A DNA stretch of 37,941 bases from Segetibacter sp. (lineage in GTDB: Bacteria > Bacteroidota > Bacteroidia > Chitinophagales > Chitinophagaceae). Where the stretch lies: the NCBI RefSeq assembly GCF_025963695.1, contig NZ_JAOQAH010000052.1:1-37941 (forward strand), read 5' to 3'. Below are positions 25,440 to 34,127 of the stretch, piece after piece (positions within the stretch are counted from its first letter, which is position 1; the number at the start of each line of letters is the position of its first letter). The position numbers were made by a program, and so were the translations under genes. The notes under the pieces are model-generated. The model made no database searches. It saw only the letters and a program-made list of their open reading frames with translations, and was not told the origin of the DNA.

Positions 25440-25460
25440 CTTGCGACGCTCCATTCAATC
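25440..25460 (+). repeat. Dispersed intergenic repeat, short-core copy with CATTCAATC flank
   Basis: TTGCGACGCTCCATTCAATC has the core shifted to TTGCGACGC and the CCATTCAA flank. It is nearly the reverse complement of the copy at 1209-1228. Confidence 0.65.
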
Positions 25461-25721
25461 TACAAATCTTTGTGCATCGTTTACCCGAAATTAATATCAT
25501 AATTAGTTCTCGCAAATAACACTTCAATAAATCCTTTAAGCTAGGGGTGAGTTTCATAGCGGAACAAGAAGCCCACATTTCGAACCCCATATTAAATTCT
25601 TGCAAGCTTGTAAAAGAATTTCTAATCCTATACAGCACAAATCTTCAAGCACTGTTTTTGCTATAGATGCAAAAGGCGAGGTATTAAATTGAAGTTATAG
25701 GATAAAAACAACGTTTTTCTA
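25461..25721. other. Gap after the serine hydrolase gene, no supported gene
   Basis: Together with the repeat before it, this makes a gap of about 380 bases. Short frames on both strands have some protein-like character (a plus-strand end reading STVFAIDAKGEVLN near 25640-25691) but no start and no known family. It may be a gene remnant. Confidence 0.3.
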
Positions 25722-25729
25722 TAGCTTTG
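25722..25729 (+). promoter_or_regulatory. Candidate -7 promoter element of the DUF4476 gene
   Basis: TAGCTTTG matches TAnnTTTG exactly and lies 43 bases before the start codon. The -33 TTG is not at the usual distance. Confidence 0.42.
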
Positions 25730-25772
25730 TTTAAAATAAGCCCTGTTAAACCGCTTATTCAATTAAATCTAA

Positions 25773-27002
25773 ATGAAGTACTTCTTAAGTATATTTCTTC
25801 TTTCTTTCTGCCTAAGCAGTCTTTCTGCGCAAGAAAGACATTTTGTCTTTATTCAGTCCGACGCTAAACAACCTTTCTATGTATCTCTTAATGGCAAGCT
25901 ATACAGTTCAACTGCCAGTGGCTACCTTATCATTCCAAAGCTTGCCGATGGTAACTACAATCTTACTGTAGGTTTTGCTCAAAATGCGTTTCCTGAGCAG
26001 ACTTTCAATATTGCCATTCAAAACAAAGACCTTGGTTTCGATCTGAAGAACTTTAACGAAAAAGGTTGGGGGTTATTTAATTTACAATCTCTTGATATTA
26101 CAATGGCTTCTGCGGGTACCTCAAATGTTGTTTCGCAGGCATTAACTGCAAGTGCAAAAGCCCCTCCGGCGGTTATTTCATTTGAAAAGAAAAAAGATAC
26201 AACGCCAGTAGCAAGCAAACCTCCTACTGTTACCCCGGTTGACAATGTTACAAAAGAGGAAGAAGTAAAAAAGGCAATAGCAAAAACCGATAATCCTCCG
26301 GTTAATGCAGCACCTACTACTGATGTTGCACCAACTATAACCTCACCAGCTAAACCAGACGAACCAATTGCAAAGTCAGAAAGGCCTGGTGACGTAAAAA
26401 AAGTTTCAGAAGTTACAGGCGAAGAAGGAGTGCATTTATCTTATGTAGAGGGAACTGGTAAAACAAGAGATACAATCAATGTAATCATCCCATCCTCACC
26501 TGCATCACCAAGTACTCCTAACTCATCCTCTGCAAACCCAAACACTACTAAAAGTGATGTAGAAACAACCAATCAAGCTAATTCTTCCTCTTCAGCCGGC
26601 ACAGCTAAAAGCAACGATGTAAAGTTTTTAGATATTAATATGTCAGCCAAAAACGATACTAGTCAATCAGTAAAAATACCAGCAGACGACAGGCGCATAT
26701 TAGAGAATAGTAATTGCAAAAACATTGCTACAGACGATGATTATGCAAAGCTTAGAAAAAAAATGGCCTCTGAAACTTCTGATGATAAAATGATTATTGA
26801 AGCCAGGAAGGTTTATCGCAATAAGTGCTTTACCACCAGCCAGATTAAGAGACTTTCTACGCTATTTCTTTCAGACGAAGCACGGTTTAAGTTTTTTGAC
26901 GTCTCTTTTGTTTCTGTAGCCGATGCAGCCCAGTATTATACTTTACAAAACGAGTTTATTGATCCTGCTTTTGTTAATCGCTTTAAAAGCTTACTTCAAT
27001 AG
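25773..27002 (+). CDS. DUF4476 protein with long disordered linker
   Basis: The protein has 409 residues. The signal peptide is FLSIFLLSFCLSSLSAQ. Residues 20-105 form a beta-rich N-terminal part (VFIQSDAKQPFYVSLNGKLY...YNLTVGFAQNAFPEQTF, quoted in part). Residues 120-310 are a low-complexity Pro/Thr/Ser/Lys linker. Residues 310-409 are the DUF4476 domain: NSNCKNIATDDDYAKLRKKM, IEARKVYRNKCFTTSQIKRL, LFLSDEARFKFFDVSF and a FVNRFKSLL end. The domain is common in Bacteroidota and usually sits at the C-terminus of exported proteins; its role is unknown. It probably ends up in the periplasm or outer membrane. truA follows 31 bases later on the same strand and may be cotranscribed. Confidence 0.88.
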   Translation: MKYFLSIFLLSFCLSSLSAQERHFVFIQSDAKQPFYVSLNGKLYSSTASGYLIIPKLADGNYNLTVGFAQNAFPEQTFNIAIQNKDLGFDLKNFNEKGWGLFNLQSLDITMASAGTSNVVSQALTASAKAPPAVISFEKKKDTTPVASKPPTVTPVDNVTKEEEVKKAIAKTDNPPVNAAPTTDVAPTITSPAKPDEPIAKSERPGDVKKVSEVTGEEGVHLSYVEGTGKTRDTINVIIPSSPASPSTPNSSSANPNTTKSDVETTNQANSSSSAGTAKSNDVKFLDINMSAKNDTSQSVKIPADDRRILENSNCKNIATDDDYAKLRKKMASETSDDKMIIEARKVYRNKCFTTSQIKRLSTLFLSDEARFKFFDVSFVSVADAAQYYTLQNEFIDPAFVNRFKSLLQ

Positions 27003-27033
27003 AATTATGCTTCTCGTAATGTAACAATAGCTC

Positions 27034-27786
27034 ATGCGATACTTTGTAGAGGTAAGTTATAAGGGAACAAGGTATGCAGGCTTCCAGGTGCAGCAGAATG
27101 GAGATACTATTCAAGGGCAGGTAGAGAAGGCACTTACCATAGTTTGTCGTTTTCCGGTCACCCTAACAGGTTCTTCGCGTACTGATGCCGGTGTTCATGC
27201 ACTTCAAAACTACTTTCATTTCGACATCGAAAAGCAGTTTGATCCTTCATTGATTTATAACATAAATGCGTTGTTACCCTTAGACATTGTTGTAAAATCT
27301 ATTATACCTGTTCCACCTGATGCTCATTCAAGGTTTTTAGCTACATCCCGAAAATACAAATACCATATAACCACTACTAAAAACCCTTTCTTAACTGAGG
27401 CTGCCTGGTATTATCCTTTTTCTGTTGACTTTGCGCTTTTGAACCAGGCGGCAAACTTGTTATATCGATACACAGACTATACCTCTTTTTCAAAAAGAAA
27501 TACGCAGGTTTTAACGAAAGAATGCACAATCATTAAAAGTGAGTGGATTTTAAGCAATTGTAATCTTGAATATACTGTTGAAGCAAATCGGTTTCTTCGT
27601 GGTATGGTTCGCGGTCTGGTAGGAACTATGTTATTGGTAGGTAGAAAAAAAATTTCGTTAGAAGAATTTGCAGAAATCATTCAGGTAAAAGATTGTACGC
27701 GGGCAAATTTTGCTACCCCTGCCCATGGTCTTTTTCTTGTAGCGGTTCGGTACCCCTTTCTTCCAGCCAGTAACGATAATATATGA
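27034..27786 (+). CDS. truA: tRNA pseudouridine(38-40) synthase TruA
   Basis: This is a 250-residue protein of the usual length. The catalytic aspartate is Asp51 in GSSRTDAGVHALQNYFHF. Other family parts are YFVEVSYKGTRYAGFQVQ, ATSRKYKYHITT and the C-terminal RFLRGMVRGLVGTMLLVG. It converts uridines 38, 39 and 40 in the anticodon stem of many tRNAs to pseudouridine. The start ATG lies 31 bases after the DUF4476 gene. The DUF4442 gene begins 131 bases downstream. No terminator is seen. Confidence 0.95.
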   Translation: MRYFVEVSYKGTRYAGFQVQQNGDTIQGQVEKALTIVCRFPVTLTGSSRTDAGVHALQNYFHFDIEKQFDPSLIYNINALLPLDIVVKSIIPVPPDAHSRFLATSRKYKYHITTTKNPFLTEAAWYYPFSVDFALLNQAANLLYRYTDYTSFSKRNTQVLTKECTIIKSEWILSNCNLEYTVEANRFLRGMVRGLVGTMLLVGRKKISLEEFAEIIQVKDCTRANFATPAHGLFLVAVRYPFLPASNDNI

Positions 27787-27917
27787 ACTAAAAACCGGCC
27801 ATATTAAGGATGCAGTTATTAAATCGCCTTTTGTAAGTAGTTAAACAGGAGTTATCCGTTTTGCGAGGGCGACTTCAAAAACACGTAATACTGCAGTAAC
27901 TTTATACGCATCAATTA

Positions 27918-28415
27918 ATGACTTTGAATCCCAATTTCAGCGCCTTTCAAAAACAACTTGCAACTCCTTTTGCTTTTAGAATGTTTTTATTTTCAAAACT
28001 TCCTGCTGCATTTTTTGCCGGTTTGCAATTAATGAAGCTAGCTCCACACGAAGCTGCTATTGGGGTTCGGTACAAGTGGTTCAATAAAAATCCTTTCGGC
28101 TCATTATACTTTGCAGTGCTCGCTATGGCTGCGGAGGCAAGTACTGGAATTTTGTGTATGTCTGCCTTATATAAGAGAAAGCCGTCGGTTAGTATGTTGA
28201 TTGTAAAAATTGAAGGAAACTTTTTTAAGAAAGCTGTTGGCAAAATAGTTTTTACATGCTCCAATGGATTGGAGGTACAACAGGCTGTAGAGGATGCCAT
28301 AACCTCTACCGAAAGCACATCCGTGGTTTGCGAGACGGTAGGAAAGAATGAGGCTGGCGAAAGTGTAGCCCGGTTCTTTTGTACCTGGAGTTTCAAATCA
28401 AGAAGCGGGGCTTAA
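27918..28415 (+). CDS. DUF4442 protein (hotdog-fold, thioesterase-like)
   Basis: The protein has 165 residues. It matches DUF4442: a leading helix that contains FRMFLFSKLPAAFFAGLQL, then VRYKWFNKNPFGSLYFAVLA and the central helix AMAAEASTGILCM, followed by beta strands ending ARFFCTWSFKSR. The hotdog fold suggests acyl-CoA or acyl-ACP thioesterase-like activity, but no member with a proven substrate comes to mind. It lacks a signal peptide, so it is cytoplasmic. It lies 27 bases upstream of the first beta-CASP gene on the same strand, so cotranscription is likely, without a clear functional link. Confidence 0.82.
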   Translation: MTLNPNFSAFQKQLATPFAFRMFLFSKLPAAFFAGLQLMKLAPHEAAIGVRYKWFNKNPFGSLYFAVLAMAAEASTGILCMSALYKRKPSVSMLIVKIEGNFFKKAVGKIVFTCSNGLEVQQAVEDAITSTESTSVVCETVGKNEAGESVARFFCTWSFKSRSGA

Positions 28416-28442
28416 TATTTTATCTTTTCTACAAATTTATTT

Positions 28443-29846
28443 ATGCAACTATCTTTTCACGGCGCTGCCCGATCTGTTACTGGGTCCAAACACTTGCTTA
28501 CTTTAAAAAACGGTAAAAGGCTTTTGTTGGATTGCGGATTATTCCAGGGGATGGGGCGGCAAACGGATGAACTAAACAGCACCTTTGGCTTTAGCGCAAA
28601 AGATGTAACCTATCTTGTTTTGTCTCATGCCCACATCGATCACTCGGGGCTCATACCCAAACTGTATAGTGAAGGTTTTCGGGGATCTGTCTTTTGTACC
28701 CCTGCAACAAAAGACTTGTGCCAAATTCTATTGATGGACAGCGCCGAGATACAACAGTCGGATACAAAGTACATTAATAAGAAAAGAACAAAGTTAGGTC
28801 TGCCACTTTTTAAACCCATGTATTCAATTGAAGATGCAAAACGTTGCCTTGAATTGTTTACTACTGCGGAGCATGGAAAATGGTTTAGGATAGATAATGA
28901 TATAAAAGTATTGTTTACAGATGCAGGTCATATAATAGGTAGTGCAGCGGTAAGCCTTCAGATTATGGAAGAAGAAGAAACTACACACATCACGTTTAGC
29001 GGGGATGTAGGAAGATATAACGACGCCATTTTAAAAGCGCCGGAAGAAGTTCCACAGGCCGATTATATTATAATGGAAAGTACTTATGGAAATAGGCTAC
29101 ATAAAGAGGTTAAGAACACGCCCGACAGTTTCTTAAGCTGGATTGAAAAGACTTGCATTGAGAAAAAAGGGAAGCTTATTATTCCCGCATTTAGTGTTGG
29201 CAGAACCCAGGAGTTGCTGTATGCGTTAAACAAGTTAGACAATGAAAACAGGCTTCCTGCAATAAAATTTTTTGTTGACAGTCCTTTAAGCAGGGAGGCT
29301 ACAGACGTTATAAGAAAACATCCTGAAAACTTTAATAAAGAACTGCAAGCTGTGTTACTTCACGATAAAGATCCCTTTGATTTCAAAGGATTAAATTATA
29401 TTAAAACGGCAGAAGAAAGTAAGCAGATTAACTCCTACAACCACCCCTGTGTTATAATAAGTTCGAGCGGAATGGCTGAAGCAGGCAGAGTGAAACACCA
29501 CATTAAAAACAATATTGAGGATGAAAAAAATACAATATTAATGGTTGGCTATGCATCCCCATACTCATTAGCAGGAAAGCTGTTGAATGGCGCAAAAAGG
29601 GTAAACATCTACGGTGATGATTATGTTGTTAATGCAGAAGTAGGCAGCATGTCTGGTATAAGTGCCCATGGCGATTACGAAGATTTATTTCAATTTTTAT
29701 CAGGTCAAGATACAGAAAAGGTGAAAAAAATATTTCTTGTACATGGGGAATATGATGTACAAACAGCCTTTGCTAAAAGGCTGCAGGAAAAAGGATTTGA
29801 AGTCGAAATTCCGGGTATGAATTATGCACTTGATCTTACCACTTAG
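28443..29846 (+). CDS. Metallo-beta-lactamase/beta-CASP RNA-processing-type hydrolase, first of a tandem pair
   Basis: The protein has 467 residues. Metallo-lactamase motifs are LLLDCGLFQG, HAHIDHSG (HxHxDH), TDAGHIIGSA (third His) and FSGDVGR (Asp). The beta-CASP part has IMESTYGNR, IPAFSVGRTQELLYAL, FVDSPLS and VIISSSGMAEAGRVKHHI. The C-terminal RMMBL part carries SAHGDYEDL. This is the CPSF-73/Ysh1-like group: zinc-dependent nucleases acting on RNA. All metal ligands are present. It lacks the RNase J-type C-terminal domain, so it is shorter than RNase J. The second copy follows 72 bases later and is similar over its whole length. Substrate in Bacteroidota is unknown. Confidence 0.92.
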   Translation: MQLSFHGAARSVTGSKHLLTLKNGKRLLLDCGLFQGMGRQTDELNSTFGFSAKDVTYLVLSHAHIDHSGLIPKLYSEGFRGSVFCTPATKDLCQILLMDSAEIQQSDTKYINKKRTKLGLPLFKPMYSIEDAKRCLELFTTAEHGKWFRIDNDIKVLFTDAGHIIGSAAVSLQIMEEEETTHITFSGDVGRYNDAILKAPEEVPQADYIIMESTYGNRLHKEVKNTPDSFLSWIEKTCIEKKGKLIIPAFSVGRTQELLYALNKLDNENRLPAIKFFVDSPLSREATDVIRKHPENFNKELQAVLLHDKDPFDFKGLNYIKTAEESKQINSYNHPCVIISSSGMAEAGRVKHHIKNNIEDEKNTILMVGYASPYSLAGKLLNGAKRVNIYGDDYVVNAEVGSMSGISAHGDYEDLFQFLSGQDTEKVKKIFLVHGEYDVQTAFAKRLQEKGFEVEIPGMNYALDLTT

Positions 29847-29918
29847 AAAATCAGCTGTGAATGATTAAGCATCGTTTTGCATCTGAAATTTAAAATCCTT
29901 CTAGAGTAATAAATAATT

Positions 29919-31319
29919 ATGAAGTTATCTTTTCATGGGGCAGCAAGAACGGTGACAGGTTCAAAACATCTACTAACACTTGACAACGAAAAGAAATATT
30001 TATTGGATTGTGGAATGTTCCAGGGTATGGGAAATGAGACAGAAGCTTTAAATAGCGAGTTTGGCTTCGATCCGAAAGAAGTAAATTTTTTGTTTTTATC
30101 TCATGCACATATTGACCACACAGGCCTAATTCCTAAGTTGGTAAAAGAAGGCTTTGAAGGCAAAATATTTTGTACTCCCGCAACAAAAGATCTGACAGAA
30201 ATATTACTGGCAGACAGCGCAGAAATACAAAAGCATGATGCGGATTTTACCAATAGAAAAAGCAGTGCGGCAATAGATGAGGTTACGCCATTATATGAAA
30301 TAGAAGACGTGGCTAAATCAATGCAATTATTTGAAACGTTAGAATACAACGAATGGCTGAAGGTAGATGACCACGTTGAGATCATGTACACAAATGCAGG
30401 ACACTTAATTGGAAGCGCCGCTATTAACTTAAGAATAACTGAAAACGGAAAGACGACAACTCTTACTTTTAGCGGCGATGTAGGCAGGTATAGAAGCGCC
30501 CTGCTACAACCGCCGGCCGAATTTCCTGAAGCAGATTATATCATTCTCGAAAGTACTTACGGCGATAAAACGCACGATATTGCAGCAAACACAATCGATA
30601 ACCTGTACCGCTGGATAAAGAAGACCTGTGTTGACAGAGGCGGTAAATTAGTTATCCCAGCCTTTAGCGTAGGGCGAACCCAGGAAATTTTATATTCTTT
30701 AAACCAATTGGAACTGGAGCATCGTCTACCGGAATTGAACTATTTTGTTGATAGCCCTTTAAGTGAAAAAGCCACCGCAGTAATAAAAAGCTATACCAGC
30801 GAATACAATGAGCGTCTTCAAAATATTTTAAAGATCGATGAAGATCCTTTTCATTTCAAAGGGTTGAAACATGTTGAGACAGTTGAAGAAAGCAGGCAAC
30901 TTACAGAGCATAAAGAGCCATGTGTAATTATCTCATCAAGCGGTACTGCAGATGCAGGTCGTGTAAAGCACCATATATTTAGTTGTGTTGATGAAGAGCC
31001 AAATACCATTTTGATGTCAGGCTATTGCTCAACCGCTTCGTTAGGAGGACGGTTGCTAAATGGAGCAAGAAAGGTTGAAATATTTGGTGATAGCTGTAAT
31101 GTATTAGCTGAAGTGGGCCAAATGAAGAGCCTTAGCGCGCATGGAGACCAGGATGACCTGGCTAGATTTATCGGCTGCCAGGATAGTGAAAAAGTTAAAA
31201 AAATATTTTTAGTGCATGGTGAATATTTGGTACAGCAAGAATTAGCAGCAAGGCTAAACAGGAAGGGGTTTGAAAAAATCGAAATGCCTTCTATGCACCA
31301 GGAATTCGTCCTTGAGTAA
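29919..31319 (+). CDS. Metallo-beta-lactamase/beta-CASP RNA-processing-type hydrolase, second of a tandem pair
   Basis: The protein has 466 residues and is collinear with its upstream neighbour from the first residues (MKLSFHGAARTVTGSKHLLT against MQLSFHGAARSVTGSKHLLT). Motifs are again complete: HAHIDHTG, TNAGHLIGSA, FSGDVGRY, ILESTYGDKTH, IPAFSVGRTQEILYSL, FVDSPLSEKA and SAHGDQDDL. One difference is SSSGTADAGRVKHHIF in place of SSSGMAEAGRVKHHI, and the loop between the third and fourth motifs differs. The pair looks like an old duplication in which both copies stayed active, judging by intact ligands and by sequence divergence spread over the whole length. It ends the DUF4442/beta-CASP cluster. 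Confidence 0.92.
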   Translation: MKLSFHGAARTVTGSKHLLTLDNEKKYLLDCGMFQGMGNETEALNSEFGFDPKEVNFLFLSHAHIDHTGLIPKLVKEGFEGKIFCTPATKDLTEILLADSAEIQKHDADFTNRKSSAAIDEVTPLYEIEDVAKSMQLFETLEYNEWLKVDDHVEIMYTNAGHLIGSAAINLRITENGKTTTLTFSGDVGRYRSALLQPPAEFPEADYIILESTYGDKTHDIAANTIDNLYRWIKKTCVDRGGKLVIPAFSVGRTQEILYSLNQLELEHRLPELNYFVDSPLSEKATAVIKSYTSEYNERLQNILKIDEDPFHFKGLKHVETVEESRQLTEHKEPCVIISSSGTADAGRVKHHIFSCVDEEPNTILMSGYCSTASLGGRLLNGARKVEIFGDSCNVLAEVGQMKSLSAHGDQDDLARFIGCQDSEKVKKIFLVHGEYLVQQELAARLNRKGFEKIEMPSMHQEFVLE

Positions 31320-31671
31320 AAACCGCTGCATATATTGCTATTTATAATTGTTAGAGCACCTCGCCGTTTACTGTAAGATGGCTCAGGCTTTACGTAGTAC
31401 TTACGCTTATTCTCTGTAAGAAGTAAAGCCGCTACTATTAGTGCGGCATTTCTCCGTAACTACATATTTCGCTTTAACCGCCTCTCGAATTTCTACTACG
31501 CCTACCCGCGTAAATACCCCACCGCCTTATCGGTTTTACGAACACCTAAAACGAGTATTTATGCTTGTAGTTTGCCTTCATTGACTAACTACCTTTAACC
31601 TGTTTAAGGATATGTTTAAATGTTTCTGAAATTCAATATCCTATAGAAAAATAAATTGTGTAAACAATAAC
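31320..31671. other. Structured intergenic region, possible non-coding RNA
   Basis: No gene is seen on either strand. Several strong hairpins occur: GGCTTTAC (31386) with GTAAAGCC (31423), enclosing CTTAC/GTAAG; GCCGC-T-ACT (31428) with AGTGCGGC (31440), which shares GCC with the first; CGTAAA (31509) with TTTACG (31535), enclosing CCG/CGG; and TAAATAC (31511) with GTATTTA (31555), which competes with the third. This density is unusual compared with other gaps in the window. A terminator-like hairpin follows at 31672. Confidence 0.45.
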
Positions 31672-31700
31672 AGCTGCTGCATTTTTGTGGCGGCTTTTTT
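31672..31700 (+). terminator. Intrinsic terminator downstream of the structured gap
   Basis: AGCTGCTGCA pairs with TGTGGCGGCT over 10 bases (three G-U pairs) around a TTTT loop, followed by six T. It is oriented on the plus strand, 350 bases after the beta-CASP pair, so it would end either a long 3' UTR or a separate small RNA. Confidence 0.65.
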
Positions 31701-31732
31701 ATGCCTGACTTCCAACATAGACGTCTAAAATA

Positions 31733-33322
31733 CTATCGTGTTGCAATCATTATGGCGACTCTTTCGCCGTCCATAGCTGCACTTACAATTCCACCTGCAT
31801 AGCCCGCACCTTCTCCACATGGATATAAGTTTTTAATTTGAGGATGCTGTAACGTGCCACTGTTACGGGGAATGCGAACCGGCGAAGAGGTTCGGCTTTC
31901 TGTAGCTACCACCACCGCTTCATTAGTCAGGTAGCCCCTCATCTTCTTGCCAAACGCTTTAAAAGCTTCCTGCAAGCTGGTGTGTATAAAAGCAGGTAAA
32001 ACGCCAGTAAGGTCAGTACTATTTACACCAGGTAAATAACTGCAGATGGGTAAAGAACCAGAAACCTTGTCATTACAAAAGTCAGCCATTCGTTGAGCAG
32101 GTGCAACAAAGCGTCCTCCACCTGCCATATATGCTTTCTGCTCTACCATTTCCTGAAAAAACATCATACTTAAAGGCGAATTATCCTCCATCTCTTTATC
32201 CTTCATATACGCTTTGAAATCTTCCGATTTCTCGAAATCCTTGTTCTCTACCGTCACTACCATTCCGCTGTTGGCGAACGGGTTGTTTCGTTTACTAGGG
32301 CTCCAACCATTTACAACTAGCTCACCCCCGGTTGTTGATGCCGGAGCTATAATTCCGCCGGGACACATACAAAAACTAAACACGCCTTTATTTTCCACCT
32401 GCTGTACCAGCGAATACGAAGCAGGAGGTAAAAAGTCGCCCCTGTTTATACAGTGATACTGTATATTATCAATTATACTTTGAGGATGCTCAATGCGAAC
32501 GCCCAGTGCAAAAGGCTTTGCTTCTATTAAAATCTTTTTCCGATGCAGCAATTTAAAAATGTCTCTTGCCGAATGGCCGGTTGCCAGTATCACGGCATCT
32601 GCTTCAAACTGGTCTCCATCAGCAGTTATCACACCATTTATGGTATTTTCTTCTATAATAAAATCTGATACCTTTTTATCAAACAGAAATATACCTCCAC
32701 AATGAGTAATACATTCTCTCATTGCAGTTATAATTTGCGGAAGTTTGTTAGTACCAATATGCGGATGTGCCTCAACTACGATTTGCTCTTCTGCCCCAAA
32801 TTGAACAAACAGGCTTAAAATGCGATTTATATCCCCGCGCTTATTGCTCCTTGTATAAAGCTTTCCATCGCTATACGTTCCTGCGCCACCCTCTCCAAAG
32901 CAATAGTTGCTGTCGGGGTCTACCACCCCTTCTTTATTCAACACTGCCAAATCACGCCTTCTGGCTCTTACGTCTTTACCTCTTTCTAAAATGATTGGTT
33001 GTATACCCTCCTCTATCAGTTTAAGTGCAGCAAATAACCCGGTAGGACCGGCACCAACTATAATTACTTTTCTACGGGCTTTACTTACATCATGAAAGGT
33101 AACTGTTGATAATGCTCTCTCCACAAAAGGCTCATTAATGAAAGCCTGAATCGTAAGGTTAATGTAAATGTGCTTACCTCTTGCATCAATAGATTTTTTA
33201 AGAAGGTGAAAGCCCGTTATTTCATTTGCTTTTTTACCGGCGCTATTGGCTATGTACTCTTTTATAATATTGACGTCGGCTGCTTCTGAGGGAAGCAACT
33301 TTAGTACTATTTTTTGTTGCAT
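31733..33322 (-). CDS. COG2509-type FAD-dependent dehydrogenase
   Basis: The protein has 529 residues. An N-terminal alpha/beta domain of about 85 residues comes before the FAD fold (VIIVGAGPTGLFAALKLIEE, with ERG at the end of the second strand). Further conserved parts are FGEGGAGTYSDGKLYTR, ADAVILATGHSARDIF, KPFALGVRIEHPQ and the C-terminal YPCGEGAGYAGGIVSAAMDG. This is the uncharacterised COG2509 group of flavoproteins, related to BaiN/HI0933-like oxidoreductases. It is probably soluble and NAD(P)H-linked, but the reaction is unknown. It stands alone on the minus strand; the region before its start carries two repeat copies. Confidence 0.88.
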   Translation of the reverse strand: MQQKIVLKLLPSEAADVNIIKEYIANSAGKKANEITGFHLLKKSIDARGKHIYINLTIQAFINEPFVERALSTVTFHDVSKARRKVIIVGAGPTGLFAALKLIEEGIQPIILERGKDVRARRRDLAVLNKEGVVDPDSNYCFGEGGAGTYSDGKLYTRSNKRGDINRILSLFVQFGAEEQIVVEAHPHIGTNKLPQIITAMRECITHCGGIFLFDKKVSDFIIEENTINGVITADGDQFEADAVILATGHSARDIFKLLHRKKILIEAKPFALGVRIEHPQSIIDNIQYHCINRGDFLPPASYSLVQQVENKGVFSFCMCPGGIIAPASTTGGELVVNGWSPSKRNNPFANSGMVVTVENKDFEKSEDFKAYMKDKEMEDNSPLSMMFFQEMVEQKAYMAGGGRFVAPAQRMADFCNDKVSGSLPICSYLPGVNSTDLTGVLPAFIHTSLQEAFKAFGKKMRGYLTNEAVVVATESRTSSPVRIPRNSGTLQHPQIKNLYPCGEGAGYAGGIVSAAMDGERVAIMIATR

Positions 33323-33411
33323 AATGCGGTTAGGTATTTATCCTAAAAATTTGGCAATTCTAAAAACGTTCTAATTAATCTTTTTAATACCAGCATTTGT
33401 TTTTCAAGTAT

Positions 33412-33435
33412 CATCGTTGCGTCGCAATCACTTCG
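33412..33435 (+). repeat. Dispersed intergenic repeat, copy with ACTTCG-type flank
   Basis: CATCGTTGCGTCGCAATC then ACTTCG, followed by TCTGCA. Together with 33552-33574 it makes an inverted pair about 160 bases across in the gap between the flavoprotein and DUF3127 genes. Confidence 0.8.
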
Positions 33436-33551
33436 TCTGCAAGCCGACAATCATCTTTAGCTTTCATTCTCAATTCACTCAACCATGCCAGACAGCTTTA
33501 ATGCAAAGAGAACATCTCCCCTTCCAACATGGATGAATACAAGTAAATACA

Positions 33552-33574
33552 GTACAAGAGTGCGACGCAACAGT
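33552..33574 (-). repeat. Dispersed intergenic repeat, copy with CTTGTAC-type flank
   Basis: GTACAAGAGTGCGACGCAAC is the minus-strand form of the core with the CTTGTAC flank. The flank type differs from its partner at 33412, so this is not a simple inverted duplication. The remaining parts of the 412-base gap (33323-33734) hold no gene I can support. Confidence 0.8.
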
Positions 33575-33734
33575 GATTAAACGGAGGACTAATGTTGGAC
33601 CCAGAAACTTGACATTCTATCCCTCGCCAACCCGACCTACATCCTAATAATCCTGGTTCTAAAGGAATAATCGGGTGCCAAATACAGCTACCTTTCCATT
33701 TCTCACAATTCATTCACTCCTGTCAATGCGGGTT

Positions 33735-34109
33735 CTAAAACGGAAGGTCATCTACATTGTCAGAAGGTGGTATATCGTTATAATTCACCTCGCCATTGCT
33801 CGCATTATTCTGGCTGAGTTTTAAACTTTCCATTCTCCAGGCATCCAGGTTAGTGATGTAATTTGTTCTGCCGTCTTTCTCCCATTTTGTACCCTTTAAA
33901 TTAAACTGCACTTTCACCTCGTCACCTATATTAAATTTATCAGGCATTGCTGTTTTATCTTGTACACATTGAAACTTTACAAAATTTGTAAAACTTCTTC
34001 CATTTGTATCTTCCGTTTTTTCAATCACAAATTCTCTCGTTTTAAAGCTTTCGCTACGTTGAACAATATCAAATCGAACAATGAGTTTGCCAGTAATCTC
34101 GTATGACAT
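33735..34109 (-). CDS. DUF3127 protein with SSB-like C-terminal tip
   Basis: The protein has 124 residues. Residues 1-95 match DUF3127, a Bacteroidota family expected to adopt an OB fold: MSYEITGKLIVRFDIVQRSE, then KTREFVIEKTED, NFVKFQCVQDKT, GDEVKVQFNLKGTKWEKDGR and ITNLDAWRME. After a short Ser/Asn-rich linker the protein ends NVDDLPF, very close to the acidic tip of single-strand DNA-binding protein (usually DDxPF) that docks repair and replication proteins. An OB fold plus this tip suggests a nucleic-acid-binding role similar to SSB. That is inference. It is a single gene located about 1.1 kb from dnaA. Confidence 0.85.
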   Translation of the reverse strand: MSYEITGKLIVRFDIVQRSESFKTREFVIEKTEDTNGRSFTNFVKFQCVQDKTAMPDKFNIGDEVKVQFNLKGTKWEKDGRTNYITNLDAWRMESLKLSQNNASNGEVNYNDIPPSDNVDDLPF

Positions 34110-34127
34110 TTTTAATTATTATTTCCG

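Noticed and set aside
25408..25638. A 76-codon minus-strand frame in the gap after the serine hydrolase gene
   Set aside because: It runs through a copy of the dispersed repeat and has no family character; coding is not supported.
33498..33713. A 71-codon minus-strand frame before the DUF3127 gene
   Set aside because: It also spans a dispersed repeat copy, and its Cys/Trp-rich composition looks random.
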